Below are positions 10,747 to 25,200 of a DNA stretch of 64,000 nt, piece by piece (the stretch's first letter is position 1; every line of letters begins with the position of its first letter). A program made the translations under genes and the position numbers. Under the pieces are notes generated by a model. The model was not told the origin of the DNA and did not search any database. It saw only the letters and a list, made by a program, of their open reading frames with translations. Source of the stretch: Unio delphinus (lineage: Eukaryota; Mollusca; Bivalvia; Unionida; Unionidae); NCBI GenBank assembly GCA_029339505.1, contig JAQISU010001239.1, positions 11,111,501 to 11,175,500 on the forward strand, given 5' to 3'.

Positions 10747-10899
10747 CTATATTTGCACGATTAATATTTTAGGGACGGTAATTAAACCTCGTTGACATTT
10801 AATGACAAATTAAAATATGTTTCTATTGCAACGCTTTAATAACTGACCGTTGCCCTCCGTGACTGATTCATGGTTGATCTTTATGTCTACCCAATGAAG

Positions 10900-11140
10900 C
10901 ACACAGGTGGTCTAAATGGCATCCCGCGTCCGCCTCGGATGCAGGATGTCGCGAGTTCGAAGCCCGACCGAATCTTTCCAGCTCAGCATTAACAGGTTAG
11001 TGTTAGGACTGGTCGACCTGATGTCAAGATAATGTGACTAGGTGGGACATGATGCTACGTGTCTGGGACACGATGCATCAGGGCTGAACATCACCATTAA
11101 CTGCTACACTGCAAACATCGTAGCGATGAAACTGAATTTT
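10900..11140 (+). repeat. tRNA-derived SINE (family B), plus strand
   Basis: The head carries an A-box-like GTGGTCTAAATGGC and a B-box-like CGAGTTCGAAGCCC, followed by a body with CTCAGCATTAACAGGTTAGT and GGTGGGACATGATGCTACGT. The same body appears inverted at 22856-23092. The 3' end is AT-rich and not sharply defined. Confidence 0.65.
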
Positions 11141-11750
11141 CTTTTACACATAGTACAAAATATCCAAAGCATACACATACACACCTAACGAGACTTAAAC
11201 TCAAAGAATATTAAGAAAATTCGGTTTAGCAATAAATGCGCTTCCTTTATGGAAACAAATCTTATATTTTACGCAAGATAATACGTTATCAAATGAAATC
11301 ATATAAGACCTTACCTTGCATTATATATTTAATAGGAAAATATGTTCAAAGGATCTCATTCCCTTTCCTGGAACTATTTAAATTTACCATTTTATCTTAT
11401 TGAAAAATAATGCACTTATTACCCCACCCCACACACAAATCGCGAAAAGGACCAACTGATGATCTTATCTCTTAAGAAAAATGAAATATATATTTTAACT
11501 AATCTTTGTTTTAAAAATGGATGGATGTTATAAGTTTGCTCAAAACTGGTATTGTATGATTTAATTGTACGGAAAGTAGTCACGCTGACAAAAACTGTTG
11601 TGAACAAATGTAGTAACAAATTGTTCGTCTATATCTATTGATCTGAGTGTTAAAACTTTTGTTAATTTTTTTGAATTTATCTGTATGCTGAATGTTATAT
11701 AATATATACAATTAGTACAAAATCAAATAAATAAATTATAATATGTCTGT

Positions 11751-11959
<209 letters not shown>

Positions 11960-12544
11960 AATAGCATGCATGTGATCATCTTCGAATATTTCGATTATAT
12001 TTTCTTTATATTAAACAAGGTCCGAATCGGTTCGTAATTTGGTCCGAATCACCCTTTCGTCCGAATTTTGTCCTTATTCCTTCGGAGTAATCTTTGTATC
12101 GGTCCAAAATTAAGTCTACTTTTTTGTGGATGTGTCCTAAACTAAGATTTATTTATATATCATTTGAAGTATATTTTAGACAATCATTGCGATATTTTGT
12201 CTTTCATTCTCACGACGGATGATAATTGGTTTAAATATAAAATTGAATTTGAAACGATTCCATTTCCCGCGTAATTTAAAATTACCACGTAGACTATATA
12301 TTCAAATACGCTCTAGTTTACTTCAGACCAAATATACTGAAGATAGTAACGATGAAGAGAAAACTCTCCAATAAGGGTTAGTTCTATATCAGTTTAAACT
12401 ATTGGGAACATGAGGGTCAAAACCCAAATCAAACATGTTTACATGTTACTTCACAATAGTTTTGTTAAAAAATAAATTGGAAGGGGTGGGGGGTATATAC
12501 AATAGCTCCCGAGTCCCGTCCTACTCGATAGACACTCATGAGTG

Positions 12545-13127
12545 CATACCTGTCAACCTCCTGAGACAAAAACCTGTACACCAGACAAAAAAAACCCTTA
12601 CAAAGACCAGAAAAACCTTACGCCAAAGACCTTATATTATTTACTAGATCACATATAAACATAACTATTTACACCTGACTACGCCATATATTTGCATACC
12701 TTGTTACATCTCAGTCACTGGAGTGAGCTAAATTGTACGCTACACTTGTGCCTTTTGCCATTTCCAGTAGTGAATTTGGCGTTTCAAAATCCATGCAACA
12801 TGAATCAGTGTTTATTTTGCATTGCAAAAATGCTATGAGTGTATCTGTATTCCGGGATTTCCGACAGTCTGTGTGGATCTTTTTCATCATGGAGAAGGAC
12901 CTCTCACAATCAGCATTGCTATGTGGCAAAGTGAGCAGTCGCTGCACAATTTCCTTTAGATGAGGAAATCTGATGTTGCAAGTGCTGATCTTGGCGAAAA
13001 TCGCTGACATTTTTTTTTTTTTTTAAATATTAAAAAAACCTTACAAAATGCCTGTATGGCCTTACACTGCAAAATCCACCGAAAAACCATACAAATTATG
13101 GGATTCCCTTACAAGTTCACAGGTATG
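12545..13127 (-). mobile_element. Non-autonomous hAT-like relic, 583 bp
   Basis: Ends are CATACCTGTCAAC at 12545 and GTTCACAGGTATG at 13127, which are inverted copies with one mismatch. TGAGTG flanks both ends directly (12539-12544 and 13128-13133) and is the probable target duplication. Inside, on the minus strand, lies the C-terminal dimerisation end of a hAT transposase, so this is an internally deleted DNA transposon. Confidence 0.75.
12711..13010 (-). pseudogene. hAT transposase C-terminal dimerisation domain fragment
   Basis: The frame of 99 codons opens at an ATG and carries the hAT family C-terminal signature: FPHLKEIVQRLLTLPHSNAD followed by CERSFSMMKKIHTDCR. In complete hAT transposases this region sits at the C-terminus and mediates dimerisation; the zinc finger and catalytic Asp/Glu regions are absent here. 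A poly-T run lies directly upstream of the ATG. The fragment cannot transpose by itself. Its position inside matched inverted repeats explains why it survives. Confidence 0.8.
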
Positions 13128-15464
13128 TGAGTGGGACGGGTGCAGGTTGATTCAGACCAGACCTGTCTGGAGCATCTTACGAGCACATTCAAATTTAGTG
13201 TACTGTTAGCTTTCGTATTTGATGTGACATTTAGTTTTACATTTGTTTAAAATATTTCTCATTTTTACCAATCAAGTTGAGCATTTCAGAAATACATTTA
13301 AGGAAGCAAAAACTCTTATTTTAAGTGAGGAAAAGACATAGTTCTTTAAAAAAGTAGATGTAGGTAAATTCTATTTACAGATGGAAAGCATTAACATAAT
13401 GAGAAATATTTGCTTGCTGGAGCTATTTTATAATATGCTAACAAAAATGCATAACCCTACCACGTTTCAATTTCAGATGCAGAGAAATACAAATATCCCA
13501 ATTCCACCATAGTTTATGATCTATTACTAATGCAAAGAAATTTGCATAAAATAAGTGTAGTCGGAGTTTCCTCTTATACTTCTCACCCCATTTTAGACAT
13601 TTTGATATTTATTTGTAGGGAAGAGTCAGGAAACATGGACTAAGATTCTACACTGCAGTTGCATGCAGTGTCAAATGAGTTATGGCTTTCCATGCATACT
13701 GATACAAGATATATAATGACGTGTTGGGCAAGACTGCACATACAGAATGCACACACATACAGTTAGTGTTAATACACGGCACAAAAATATCACCAGACAT
13801 CAGTTGTGAGCAACTAACAACATTTGATAACAGTTGACAGCAGTCACAACAGCCCAACAGCTACAAGCAAACTAAAAGCTAAAACAGTACACATGTGGTA
13901 GAGATAAGAAATATATAATTTTTAAAAAATTATCGTAAGGGGAGGACATCAGTCCAGGTAGTGGATTTTAAGGGACTGGCCATTTACTGGACACTTAAGA
14001 AACTGAGAAGTGGTTTGGTCTTTAGAATTCTGGCCCACAGCTAGCTGTTGTTTCTGATTTATGTTAGTTGGGGGAAAGAAAATTATCTTAAGGTAAAAGA
14101 AAAGAAATATCCTGATTGAAAAGAAATTCCCAGATGGTAACCCCTCTTCCAAAATTAAATATTTAGTCGAAGTCCCTTAAGGCAGGGGTGCACATCATAT
14201 GGCCCACTTTCACATTTTGTGGTGTTCATGGTCTTTATGCATGTGTACTTAATATTTTTTTTTAATAAACAAAATGTTTATTGTGATGTCTGCTTAATTC
14301 CAATCAGGATTAATCCTGGCCAAGGCAAACAATTGAGTTGTGCACCAAAGCCTTAAGGGAATCCATGGATACACAAAATTGTATTACCATCATTTGTAAA
14401 CTACTGCAGCACTAGATGAGCCATTTCAAAAGACTGGTGTACAGTTTATATTTACAGTAAAACAATATAGATCAGAAACATTGCCAGCCATAACAATGGC
14501 ATAAATATTCATGTGAATATACATTTTGAACAAAAAGTTCTATACCAACATGACAGATAATCGAATAGATTCATTTGAAAAACTTGGATAAGTATGACAA
14601 ATTATGTATTCTTAAAATGCATGTACATCAATATCATATTTATTAATTAAGATATGAAGAAAAATGGATTCAAAAAATTGAAATGTTATCTTGAAACCTA
14701 AATATAAAATAAAAGATAAGGATCATGTATTAAACCAAAGAAACTAAAACTTTTCCATTGACTGCTAAATAAAATGAAACAAAAGACATTTAAATTGATA
14801 CCATGACCATGTCATAATTGGACTACTAAATTCTTTGAAATCATAAGTTGTTCTTAGTTTAGTTCACATTCTATTCCAGACCCTGGGGCATCAAAAAAAA
14901 AGAAAGTTTGCTGTACCTTGTGTTTTTTCCCTTTGGTACTTGGGCCAGATTTTAGTGTCTATTATAATATTTGCCTTTTTTTTAATGCCACCAGATTATT
15001 TAACTAACAAGGTATTTTTTGTGAAGTATCATACTTTAGTTGCCATCTTGATCTTATATAAAAGTAAGAATTTTTGGTTTTCATTTATGTTGCATTATTT
15101 TAAGATTTTGTTCCGTAAGTTGAAATCAGTGAAGGCAAAATTGGATGCAGTAATGAGTCACAATATCACAGGCTACTTGATCATTTGATTGATACAAAAA
15201 ACTGCAGTTATAATTTTGAACTCCAGATTTGGCCACAGTATGTGTATCATTGAAGAGTTAACAAGCAAATAGACTTTCCTTCCATTTTCACACCAATGAA
15301 TATCTATTCCTTCCCTAATTAGAACATATTTAGTTGATGAAAATGATTATGGCTAAAGAAATATCTTAAGTTTTGTTGCATCTGTTCCTACAACTGACTG
15401 ATGTGAGTTTTCAGTGCTATTGAATGAGATACTGAATAGTCTCTGTTTCCATGTACAAGCGTCA

Positions 15465-15700
15465 ATTCACTCCAGGTAGCTATGCCCTGATAAGCAAAAC
15501 AAAGTTGCCCTTAGTACTTGGTTTTAATAGTGGGAATAATGAGATTATGAAATGTCAAAAGACTAACTTTTCAAGAAGGGCAGAACACATGGGTGAGGTT
15601 AGATAGGTTGCTGGTGAAACTCTGTACATATTATGGTTATCATTTAACAATGTCTGTTTTAGAAAATCACTATGCTCTGAATATATTTTATTGCTGCCTT
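15465..15700 (+). repeat. Interspersed repeat of unknown family, copy 2
   Basis: It shares TTTTAATAGTGGGAATAAT and ACACATGGGTGAGGTTAG, in the same order, with 6660-6900. Confidence 0.4.
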
Positions 15701-17221
15701 AGAGCAGAACATAGTGTTCAACAGAATCTTATGAATGCATCTAACTGCATAATTCAATAGATTGCCATGAAGCTTGGGAAATGTTATAACAATCTGCACA
15801 TGATATTTCAAGATAACACTATGACGATGATGCATTTCTTTTTTTTTACTAGTTATTGCCCAAATTTGATCTGGAACCTGATAGTTTATGACAAAATCTT
15901 GTGTATGCAGCTAGAAATTTTATGGTTGTTATGTAATATTGCCTATTTCCACAAATGACTGTCTTCCTGCAAATTTGTTAGAGTTATTGCCCATATTGTC
16001 TTGTATTGAACCATTGCATGTGACAGAATCTTGTAAATACAATTTTGCCCACATTTTTTAAATTATTGATTCCTATGAATTGTGGCACATGTTATCCTAA
16101 TATCTGAGGATTCATACTGTGAGAAATTCAGCTTTGTTGGAATTACTGCTGTGTTTTACTAGGACCTGCTTGTATGACAGATCTTATGGTTGGAGTTTCT
16201 GCTGTTTTTGATTTGAACTGCATGTAATGTTTGACAGATCTTGTGAATAGTTTCATAGTTACATTGGTTGCCAGGAACCATTCTGGCCATTTTATGAAAC
16301 TATGCATATCAACATACCACTTTGCTCCTATAATTCTTGTTAGTGTGTTTGTCCTTTCTGTTTTGCAGCTGAATCTAAGTTTAAGGTAGTCATGTGACTG
16401 TTATGCAGTTTGTTATGGATTGCTGTAAGGCATAGTTCACCTATACATATTATGGTGATCTTGAAATGCAAAAATAAACAAACAAAAAATACATATTAGT
16501 AAGTCTTTGCACTCCATCAATTTTGAAGAGTAGCTGCCCTTGTTGTACTTATAACCTGATGCGGTAAATGACTGGATTACTGTTAAACTTAGTTTGTACA
16601 CTTATTATGGTCATCATCAGAAGATGTGCTTATTCTGGGTGAACTGTTATCAATAGAGTTATTTTTTCAGTAGACTCTCTCCCATCATGGGAGTAGTGGT
16701 GGGAGGGGGATTTATTTGCGAAAGAATCTTTTAAGTGCAATCAGACCCACAATTTTTTTTTTGATTCCTATCAACCTTGATTTATATTGTGCTAATATCA
16801 TAAGACTTGCCTAGCGACAAATTATAGCGCTCCTTGAGTTTTGTTGGAACTATTGCTCATTTTGGCTTGGAGCTGTATGCAATGTATGACAAACCTTGTG
16901 AATGCAGCTAATTTCATTGTTTTCAACAGATTGCCTGGAAACTTGAAATATGGCCATCTTATAAAGACATGCTTATCAACAATTTTTGTTAGTGTTTGAC
17001 ATTTTTGAATGGATGCTGTGTAAGACAGAATCATGCAAATAGTATGCATTTTGTTTTGGATTGCAGTAAGACTACATACATACATGTGTATATGTGGTAA
17101 TATCTAAAAGATGCACATGCTGGTATGTTTTTGCAATCCTATACATTTTGTAAGAGTTGTTGCCCTTGTTTTCCTTACAGCCAAATGCAATAAATGATTG
17201 GATTACTGTTAAATTTAGTAT

Positions 17222-17440
17222 TTGTATCATGGTCATAATGGTATAATGGTCATAATGATATCATGGTCATGATGGTATCATGGTCATAATGGTATCATGG
17301 TCATAATGATATCATGGTCATGATGGTATCATGGTCATAATGGTATCATGGTCATAATGATATCATGGTCATAATGATACCATGGTCATGATGGTATCAT
17401 GGTCATAATGATATCATGGTCATGATGATATCATCAGAAG
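17222..17440 (+). repeat. Minisatellite, about 20-bp unit (ATGGTATCATGGTCATA)
   Basis: Units of GGTATCATGGTCATAAT type, with ATATCATGGTCATGATG variants, repeat about eleven times. Confidence 0.9.
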
Positions 17441-17629
17441 ATGTGAAGTCATTTCTGCTTGAACTATTTTCAGAAGAATTGTGTACTTTATTTTGTGGCT
17501 GATGGGGGTATATTTGTATATTTCTAGTTGAAGATGAGCAGCAGATACACCATTTTGAAAGAGATCGGTATAATGCACTTTTGTGGTATGCATAGTTGAT
17601 GGATTAGGCAATTTATAATGTATTTTCAA

Positions 17630-17880
17630 CATCAGGATGACAGACTATGGGCATCTGTTGTTGTATTGTCAACATTAGGATGACACACTGGACATCTGTT
17701 GATGTATAGTCAGTGTTTGGATGACCAACTTTGGACATCTGTTGATGTATTGTCAGTATTTGGATGACAAGCTATGGACATCTGTTGATGTATTGTCAAT
17801 ATTTGGATGACAAACTATGGATATCTGTTGATATATTGTCAATGTTTTGATGACAAACTTTGGACGTATGGCTAAAATTA
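17630..17880 (+). repeat. Minisatellite, about 57-bp unit
   Basis: GACATCTGTTGATGTATTGT plus TTTGGATGACAAACTATG recurs about four to five times with divergence. Confidence 0.85.
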
Positions 17881-18164
17881 CAGAACATTGGCAAGCTACA
17901 AATAAACACTTGTGTCAGCAATCAAGTTGCCATTTATATTTTCAAAGTAAATATTGTCACTTCTTACTGCTTGGAAGAACACAAGGGCATACTGTTTTCA
18001 CTGTGAGAAAGGCCATATGCTAATCATTTGAAAAGATTACTATTGATAAGCACACATTGATTATTAGGCAGACTGTTGTCACTGAAATGCTAATCATTCA
18101 AAAATGTCACTACTGATCTTACAATATAGTATACTTATAATTTCATTTCATGTATATCTTTCAG

Positions 18165-18292
18165 GAAACATATCCAGCTCTAGCACAGTTCCTCACTGTC
18201 ATGATTTCAGTGTAACAGAGGTAACAAATATGCGGTTCTCCTTGCTGGAATGGTACAGGAAAAACAAAAGAGATCTACCATGGAGGAAACAG
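18165..18292 (+). CDS. MUTYH: MUTYH exon a (first recognised)
   Basis: The acceptor is CTTTCAG and the exon ends at AAACAG before a weak GTCCTG donor. It starts with two bases of a split codon and encodes 42 further residues ending [17 protein letters not shown], the start of the glycosylase fold. An in-frame ATG at 18104 would allow unspliced reading into it, but the good acceptor and the split codon argue for an upstream exon. Confidence 0.9.
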
Positions 18293-19257
18293 GTCCTGTC
18301 TAGATATGTGGTGTACTATAAATAAAAACTAAATGAAAAAGATTAACTGCATGCACCATATTTAGGTAGTATTTTATCATGGAATTTTTTAAAGATGCAA
18401 TGAAGGGAAAGTTTTTTTTTAATCTCCTCAGAATGAAAGGTGTTTCTTCATCAGAAACACTATCTAATGAAAACAAGTTGTAAAACATAATTTACCTAAA
18501 TACCCAGCCATCCCAAGAAAAAAGGTAATAAGCACATCTTTTGACTTGATTTAGCAATTCAAGTGATAAAATGTTTGATGAAGTTGTTAGATTATGGAGA
18601 CATGGGTGGTTTCCCTTTGCATGGGGGGGGGAGGGGTAGGGTACCAGGTCCTGATTGGCCAGATTCCATTTTTGCCAAGCCAGCATTAAGGAGTTAAAAA
18701 TTTAGAAAACTGCAATGTGGAAATTTAAGAAGAACTTATATTATTGTGAATTAAATTAAAATAGTCCTAAAAGTTCTATGACATGTTCTAAAATATAAAA
18801 TATTCAGAATTATTCCAATAGTATCACAATTTTATAATTCAAAATTTGCTTGGAAGAATTCACAATAATTCCAAACTTAGTGATTTAGCCCTAAATCAGT
18901 CAGCGCTTTGTAATTTCCAAAGAATAATTGAAAGTAAAATATGTTTATAAACTGAACAAACTAAAACTGATTCCACTAAGACTGATGTTAAGATCTGAAA
19001 TGATTACACTCTAATATAATCAACCTTAATATAAAAACCTAAGATACAATTTGATGACATGGATAAGAGTCATCTTAAATGAAATTTCCATCAGACTGTA
19101 AACAAATTTCTTAGAAAATTCTGCAGACTGAATCAAGGGCTGTATCTAGTACTCTTAACACAGTAAACATTTTACCCTACATGACATTAGACAAGATAAG
19201 TCCAAATCCTACTCTAGAGTTATGGAGAAAGGTCAATCATACAATACAAATTTTATT

Positions 19258-19288
<31 letters not shown>

Positions 19289-22200
19289 ATATATATATAT
19301 ACAGTCGACTCCACTTAGCTGCACATCGGTTAACTGCATGTAATCACGTCGGTCCCGATTTTTCCCAATGCTTAAAAATGTATTGTGCCATACTCCGGTT
19401 AACTGCACGGTCTCGTGATGGGCCCGAGGGTGTGCAGTTAACCGGAGTCAACTGTATATATATTGCCCAGGTCAAGCTGATTGAAAATTTAACTTGCCCA
19501 TTATTATTTTTATTCAGGATTTACATTTTGTTGAGGGACTTTCTTAACTCCTCATTATACTAAAATAGTTCCGTAGACTTGACTGTCTCAGTTGCCTTTT
19601 TATGCACCCTTCATCTTCTGTATTAGCTTCTGTATTAAATGTCCTGGAGGAGAGGAGGCACTGACCTACAGTTCCTTCTAGCTGATTGATTTGGTGTCGA
19701 CAGTTCATGCCTCTGGGTCTGCGAATAATAGGACAAAGTAGACAGGTTTTTTTTGTACCACCCTGTTGTACACAGGTCAAACGCAAACTCGATGAAAGAT
19801 GGATGAATGTATGGAGACAACTCCATATAAAACAGTTGTTTTCTTTTCAGTTATGAATAAGTCAGATCATTAAACCTGCTTGGGATGTGTTGGACTTGGA
19901 GGCACTCCCACACCATAATGCACAGATCCATTATTTCATCCTTTCTTATTTAAAGAAATAGTTCACCATGTCTGACATTATCAAGACTGTATTGTCTTGT
20001 GACATGGAGAATGACCTTCATTTCCAAGTGGCTAATGTGAAGAGCCTCCTCTTGCACTGTCCATTTGCCATTGACCACATAGAAGCATGGCAGCAAGTGT
20101 GACCCCCAACCCAACAAACTGACATCTGCACAGGTTTGTGACTTGGAAAAAAAGTGCACTTCCAAATCTATTGCTGCATTTGTCTTGCCACTGAAGCAGG
20201 AAGCAGTATTTGGTTTGAAAATGACAACTTGTTCATAAATTGGTCCAGAAATATAAATTGCAGTTGCAAATTTAATGAGGGACTTCTGCAAATCTCACAT
20301 TGCAATAATGAACCATATCAGTGACACAAAACTTTTCTTGCACTGACAACTTATTTTTTTTGTGTTGCTTCTTTTGCTATCCTTGATTACATTTGCTTAC
20401 TAGATACTGTAATTATTTTACATATATAATAATATTTAAAGCACTGTTCAAAAGAAATGAGTGGATTTGTTACACTATCATTACTGTTAGCTGTTCATCA
20501 TTATTCCACTGCTTTTATTTGATTTGACACAAAAAATTTTATTACCATATTAATTCAAAGCAGCTCAACCATTATTTTATTGAAAGAATACAAAAGACAA
20601 TGCTACAAATTGGAAATAAGAACACAGTTGATTGACACTTTTCGCATTTGAATACAAGAGGGCATTTACCATTGCTGGTGATTACACCAAAACCATTTGA
20701 AAAGATGGAACTAAAATGCAGATTTCACTAGACTAAACTTTTCTAAGTGCTACCACAATTAGGAATTTTCTTGACATGTTCATGGTTCAAATATTGTTGA
20801 ATATTGTTACACAGAGTGTACTGAGAATTATTTTGTATAGAAAACTTGACAAATCTTACAACTTATTAAAAGTTGTAAATTTCATGACGTTGAATTGAAT
20901 TTTCAGGCACTAAACATGTAATACAAGTGATATATTAAAGCTTCATTAGCTTGTTTTGATCACAATTTTCTTTGTGTTCAACAAATAGGGGCCAGTTTCT
21001 TTGGTATTTTCTGGAGGGATAATTTAATCCGTGCCTGACCCCATGTTATAAACTGGTTTGCAAGCTGTTGAAGGAAGAGTTTGCTATCAGTCCCTCCCAT
21101 TCTTACCTGCAGATGCAAGCATATTGTCTTAGGTTTTGCTTACATATGTCCAGGATATTGGCATCTACAAATGGGGGGCCCTGAGTGGCCAAGTGGTCTA
21201 AAGCACTCTCCGTTACAGATCACTGCCATCTCACCTCTTTTTGTGTGGGTTCGAGTCTAAGATTCGTCTAATGTAGTTATGTGAGAAAGCTTGCCAGTAG
21301 CTTCTCGTGGGTCGATGGTTCTTTCTGGGGGTTTTCCCTGGTTCTTCCTACACCAATAATACTGGCCGCCATGTACAGCCAATCTTTTGCTGAAAAATGG
21401 CGTTAAACCCTAAAAACAACAGTCTACAAATGGAGAATTACATCTGTTCACCTATATGAAACATGGATGAAAATATTTTCTTGAGTATTTCAGGAAGAGC
21501 TGGATTAGAAGATAGCAGAGATTATTTCCTAATGTTGATGTGATCAGACAAATTTTCTCAGAAAAAAACATAATATTCTAAGAATTTCCTTTCTTCACCT
21601 CATGTGCCTTAATGCAGCCACATATTTTCTTTCTTTGGATCACTTCTTCTCATAATTAACCTTTACTGCAAGTAGCCCACCTCTGGATTTATCTTAGGAA
21701 ATGACTGGCTGTTCTGCTCATTACTTGTCCTCCTTTCAAGAATGGTTTGGTTTCTTCATGAGGTTACATGCACATTAACAGCCACAGTAAATGCCTTTCA
21801 ATCATGGCAGTGACATACTATCTTGAGTGTACGTGCGTGTGTGATTAGGAATTTTAACATGGCTCTGATACGAATTCAGTCCTATTGCTACGATGTCTGC
21901 AGTGAGGCAGTTAATAGTGATCCAGGCCTGCCAACCCTTGCGATTTTGTCTTAAGTCGTATGAAAATTACCCTTAAAATACAAACTATGACACAAAAGCA
22001 AAAACTACAGAAAAATGATCATTGCCTGAAAATCCAGAAATTTTGTTTATCCGTTCTTTTTTTTAATCCGGGTTTCATATTAGAAGTTGTGAAATTAGTC
22101 ACTTTACAGCAGTTGGTCAGATGCTTTAAGCTGCACCTATTTGTTCATGCAAATGTTTGCATGATCAAACTGTTGATTATAGACTTATTTTTAAATGGCA

Positions 22201-25200
22201 TCAAGCAAGTGAGGCATGTTTAAGACAGAAGAGAAAATAAGCCTCTTGAAAATGTTTATAATCAACAGAGAAGAATAAAAATATTAAGATTCTTGTGAAT
22301 AAAAACCTGAAATGACACAAGCTTATAGGATATCACATGCCAATTTGAGTATGACTCGTGTCAGGAGATATGATTGCCATTGTCATGTGAAATGGAATTT
22401 CCAAGAATTACGTAAAAATTGAGAGATAGCAACAACCCATTGAGCAGCATAAGGTTTTGCAACTGTGATAGTGGTAAATGAAGTGCACATATTTTATCAA
22501 CTTTTCATTTGAACACAGTGTTTATCGTCTCTGCGTGTTTTGAATAATGAACTTTTAATTATGTTTTCCAGCTTTACAATAGCAGTCAGTGTTTCCCTTT
22601 ACCCTCATTGTGCTTCAGAGACCCCCCAATTTTTAATTTGACCCCCAGTTTTGATACCAACATTTATTTTTTACTCTGTCTGACCCCCAGTTTTGACCCC
22701 CAGGAGACTTTTGACTCTCAGTCTTGCACCCCTAGGGGATACACTGGCATTTTATGATATTTTGTTAGACCTTACTAAAAACTGGTCAACAAACTTGCGG
22801 ACAAAAATCAACTGCCTTACTGAGATGAACATGTCAGGGATGGCAGGTCTGGTGATGTCTAGCACTGGGTCATCATGCCGCAGACATTTAGTATCCTGTC
22901 CCACCCATTCCCATTATCCTGACACCAGGCCAACCAGTCCAGACACTAACCTGCTAATGCTGAGCGCCTGGCAAGGCAGCTGTTAGTACCATTTGTATAT
23001 ATCTTTGGTATGACTCGGCCAAGGTTTAAACCCATGACTTCCCACATCTAAGGCAGATGCTGTAAACACTAGGCCTCCAGAGTGGTCCAGACACTATCTT
23101 GAAACTATGCTGTCATCAATTGCCTGTGAAGGCATGAGGGAACCATTTCCCCAGATCTTGGCATTTGTTAATTTTTTAATATAGTGTAATTGTCAACAAA
23201 TTCATAATTAAATTGTCCACATCCCATACAGGCTCAATGCTTGAGCAGGCTTGCTTTCCAAGTGGTATCCATTAATAGGCACGGACTGGTCCATTCAGTG
23301 GTTTTCAGTCCAATCTGCACCAAACGGGTTAAAACTATTACTCTCTGCAATGAGGTGGTACACCAAGCTCCAAGCCCTCATGCAAGATTGGCTCATATCA
23401 AACAAACAGCTAGAAACATTTCTGTAAACATATGGTGAACACAATTGCTGAAGCAAGAAAACATTACTTTGAAAGCTTGCAAATGGAATTGGAGAGCTTT
23501 GTAACAGTGGTATGAGCAGGGAAACATCATGTTTAAGTACCTTGGTACCACAAAGATCTTACTTTTTTCCTTGGCTTGTAGAGCAAAATAATTTGGTCCC
23601 AGTAATAATCAAGGGCTACCATTTCATGATTTCTGTTTGAGACCATGGAAGGGTATAGGCATGAAACAGTTGGTCCTATACAAGTTTGATTTCATTTGTC
23701 CTGACCAAAAAACCATGACTTTGTCTGAAATGGAGTTGGAGTCTCTTGAAGATTTTAATGTTGCTGAACAAGGCATCCTTTGAAATGGTACAAAGCCTTG
23801 TCAATTCATCTTTTTTATAAGACATGCTTCCTAGTTGCCCCCACTTTGCAGGCAGTACCGTTCTAATTCATGTGAGTCTTATTGTTAACACATGAATCCC
23901 TGGCACCAGGTTTATGGGTCAGGAGCTAGTAGCCTACTACCAAGCTCTGTAGCATCAAGGTGTATGATACACTAAAGTGGGTGGTATTATAGAAAAGAAG
24001 ACAGATTTAGCTCTACAATGATACCAAATAATCTGGACGTTTTAGTTGCACTATAAAATCAGGGAAAAACCTAATGTTTTGAACCTGTTTTTTTCCCCAC
24101 TCATAATTTACTTGTGATCAGAATCTGATTTTGTCCAGATTTTAGACTTTTTGGCCTCAGATCTAAGTCAGACTGGTCTGAACTGCACACAGGTGAACCT
24201 GTGCAAAAAGTAGGATAAGGTGGGCATTTGGAATAAAGAGTGTCTCCATACGAAACTGTTGGGTCACTTAAGCCTTTAAAAAGGAACTCCAACTTTTCCC
24301 TGTCTGCTCATGCACGAGCAAAAATAACCAATGGAAAACAATATTTTTAACACAAATGGGCATTAGGCTAATGAAAAATTGCTTGGAAGTCGATTTATTA
24401 GGATGTATTCAGAAATTGCCCTCAAAAAGTGTTTCCTACTCGCATTTCATGCAAAAACAGCACAAACCTCCAGAAGTTAATGTGTTAACTTGTGTTTGAT
24501 TTCTGCCATGGCAGCCACAGGTTTCATTGCTAAGAATAGGCTACCACTCGTGGTAATCAGTATTTCACTTTGTAACAATTATCATTTTAACTTCCAAGGG
24601 CATCCTTAGAACCTGAAGTGATAACTTAAACATACTGAACAGAAACATACTGTTTAGTGGATCAAAAAAGGGAAATCTCACTTGTTCTTACCTCTCAGAT
24701 AAGAAAGGGACAATATTTCTACTTAAAAATTTTGGTTCTGGATTTGTTGCATTATATGCATATGCAACAAGGAATTAATCCAAGACCATACACATTTCTT
24801 AAGCATTTTGGTACATGATACTAGAATTAATCCAAGACCATACACATTTCTTAAGCATTTTGGTACATGATACTAGAATTAATCCAATTCCATACACATT
24901 TCTTAAGCATTTTGGTACATGATACTAGAATTAATCCAAGACCATACACATTTCTTAAGCATTTTGGTACATGATACTAGAATTAATCCAAGACCATACA
25001 CATTTCTTAAGCATTTTGGTACATGATACTAGAATTAATCCAAGACCATACACATTTCTTAAGCATTTTGGTACATGATACCTGAATTAATCCAAGACCA
25101 TACACATTTCTTAAGCATTTTGGTACATGATACTAGAATTAATCCAAGACCATACACATTTCTTAAGCATTTTGGTACATGATACTAGAATTAATCCAAG

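Larger units (their letters stand above)
13134..18164. other. Upstream/intronic DNA, no exon recognised
   Basis: No reading frame resembles a known protein. The first recognisable MUTYH exon begins at 18165 and starts with a split codon, so at least one earlier exon must exist, here or further upstream. The region holds an interspersed repeat near 15465-15700 and two minisatellites near its right end. Confidence 0.4.

Noticed and set aside
18104..18164. Unspliced MUTYH start at the ATG at 18104
   Set aside because: The segment is hydrophobic intron-like sequence ending in a good polypyrimidine tract and CAG; known MUTYH proteins do not have such a start, though an alternative form cannot be excluded.
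21175..21260. Free-standing tRNA gene
   Set aside because: A- and B-box-like motifs belong to the head of a SINE with body, tail and target duplication; the cloverleaf is degraded.
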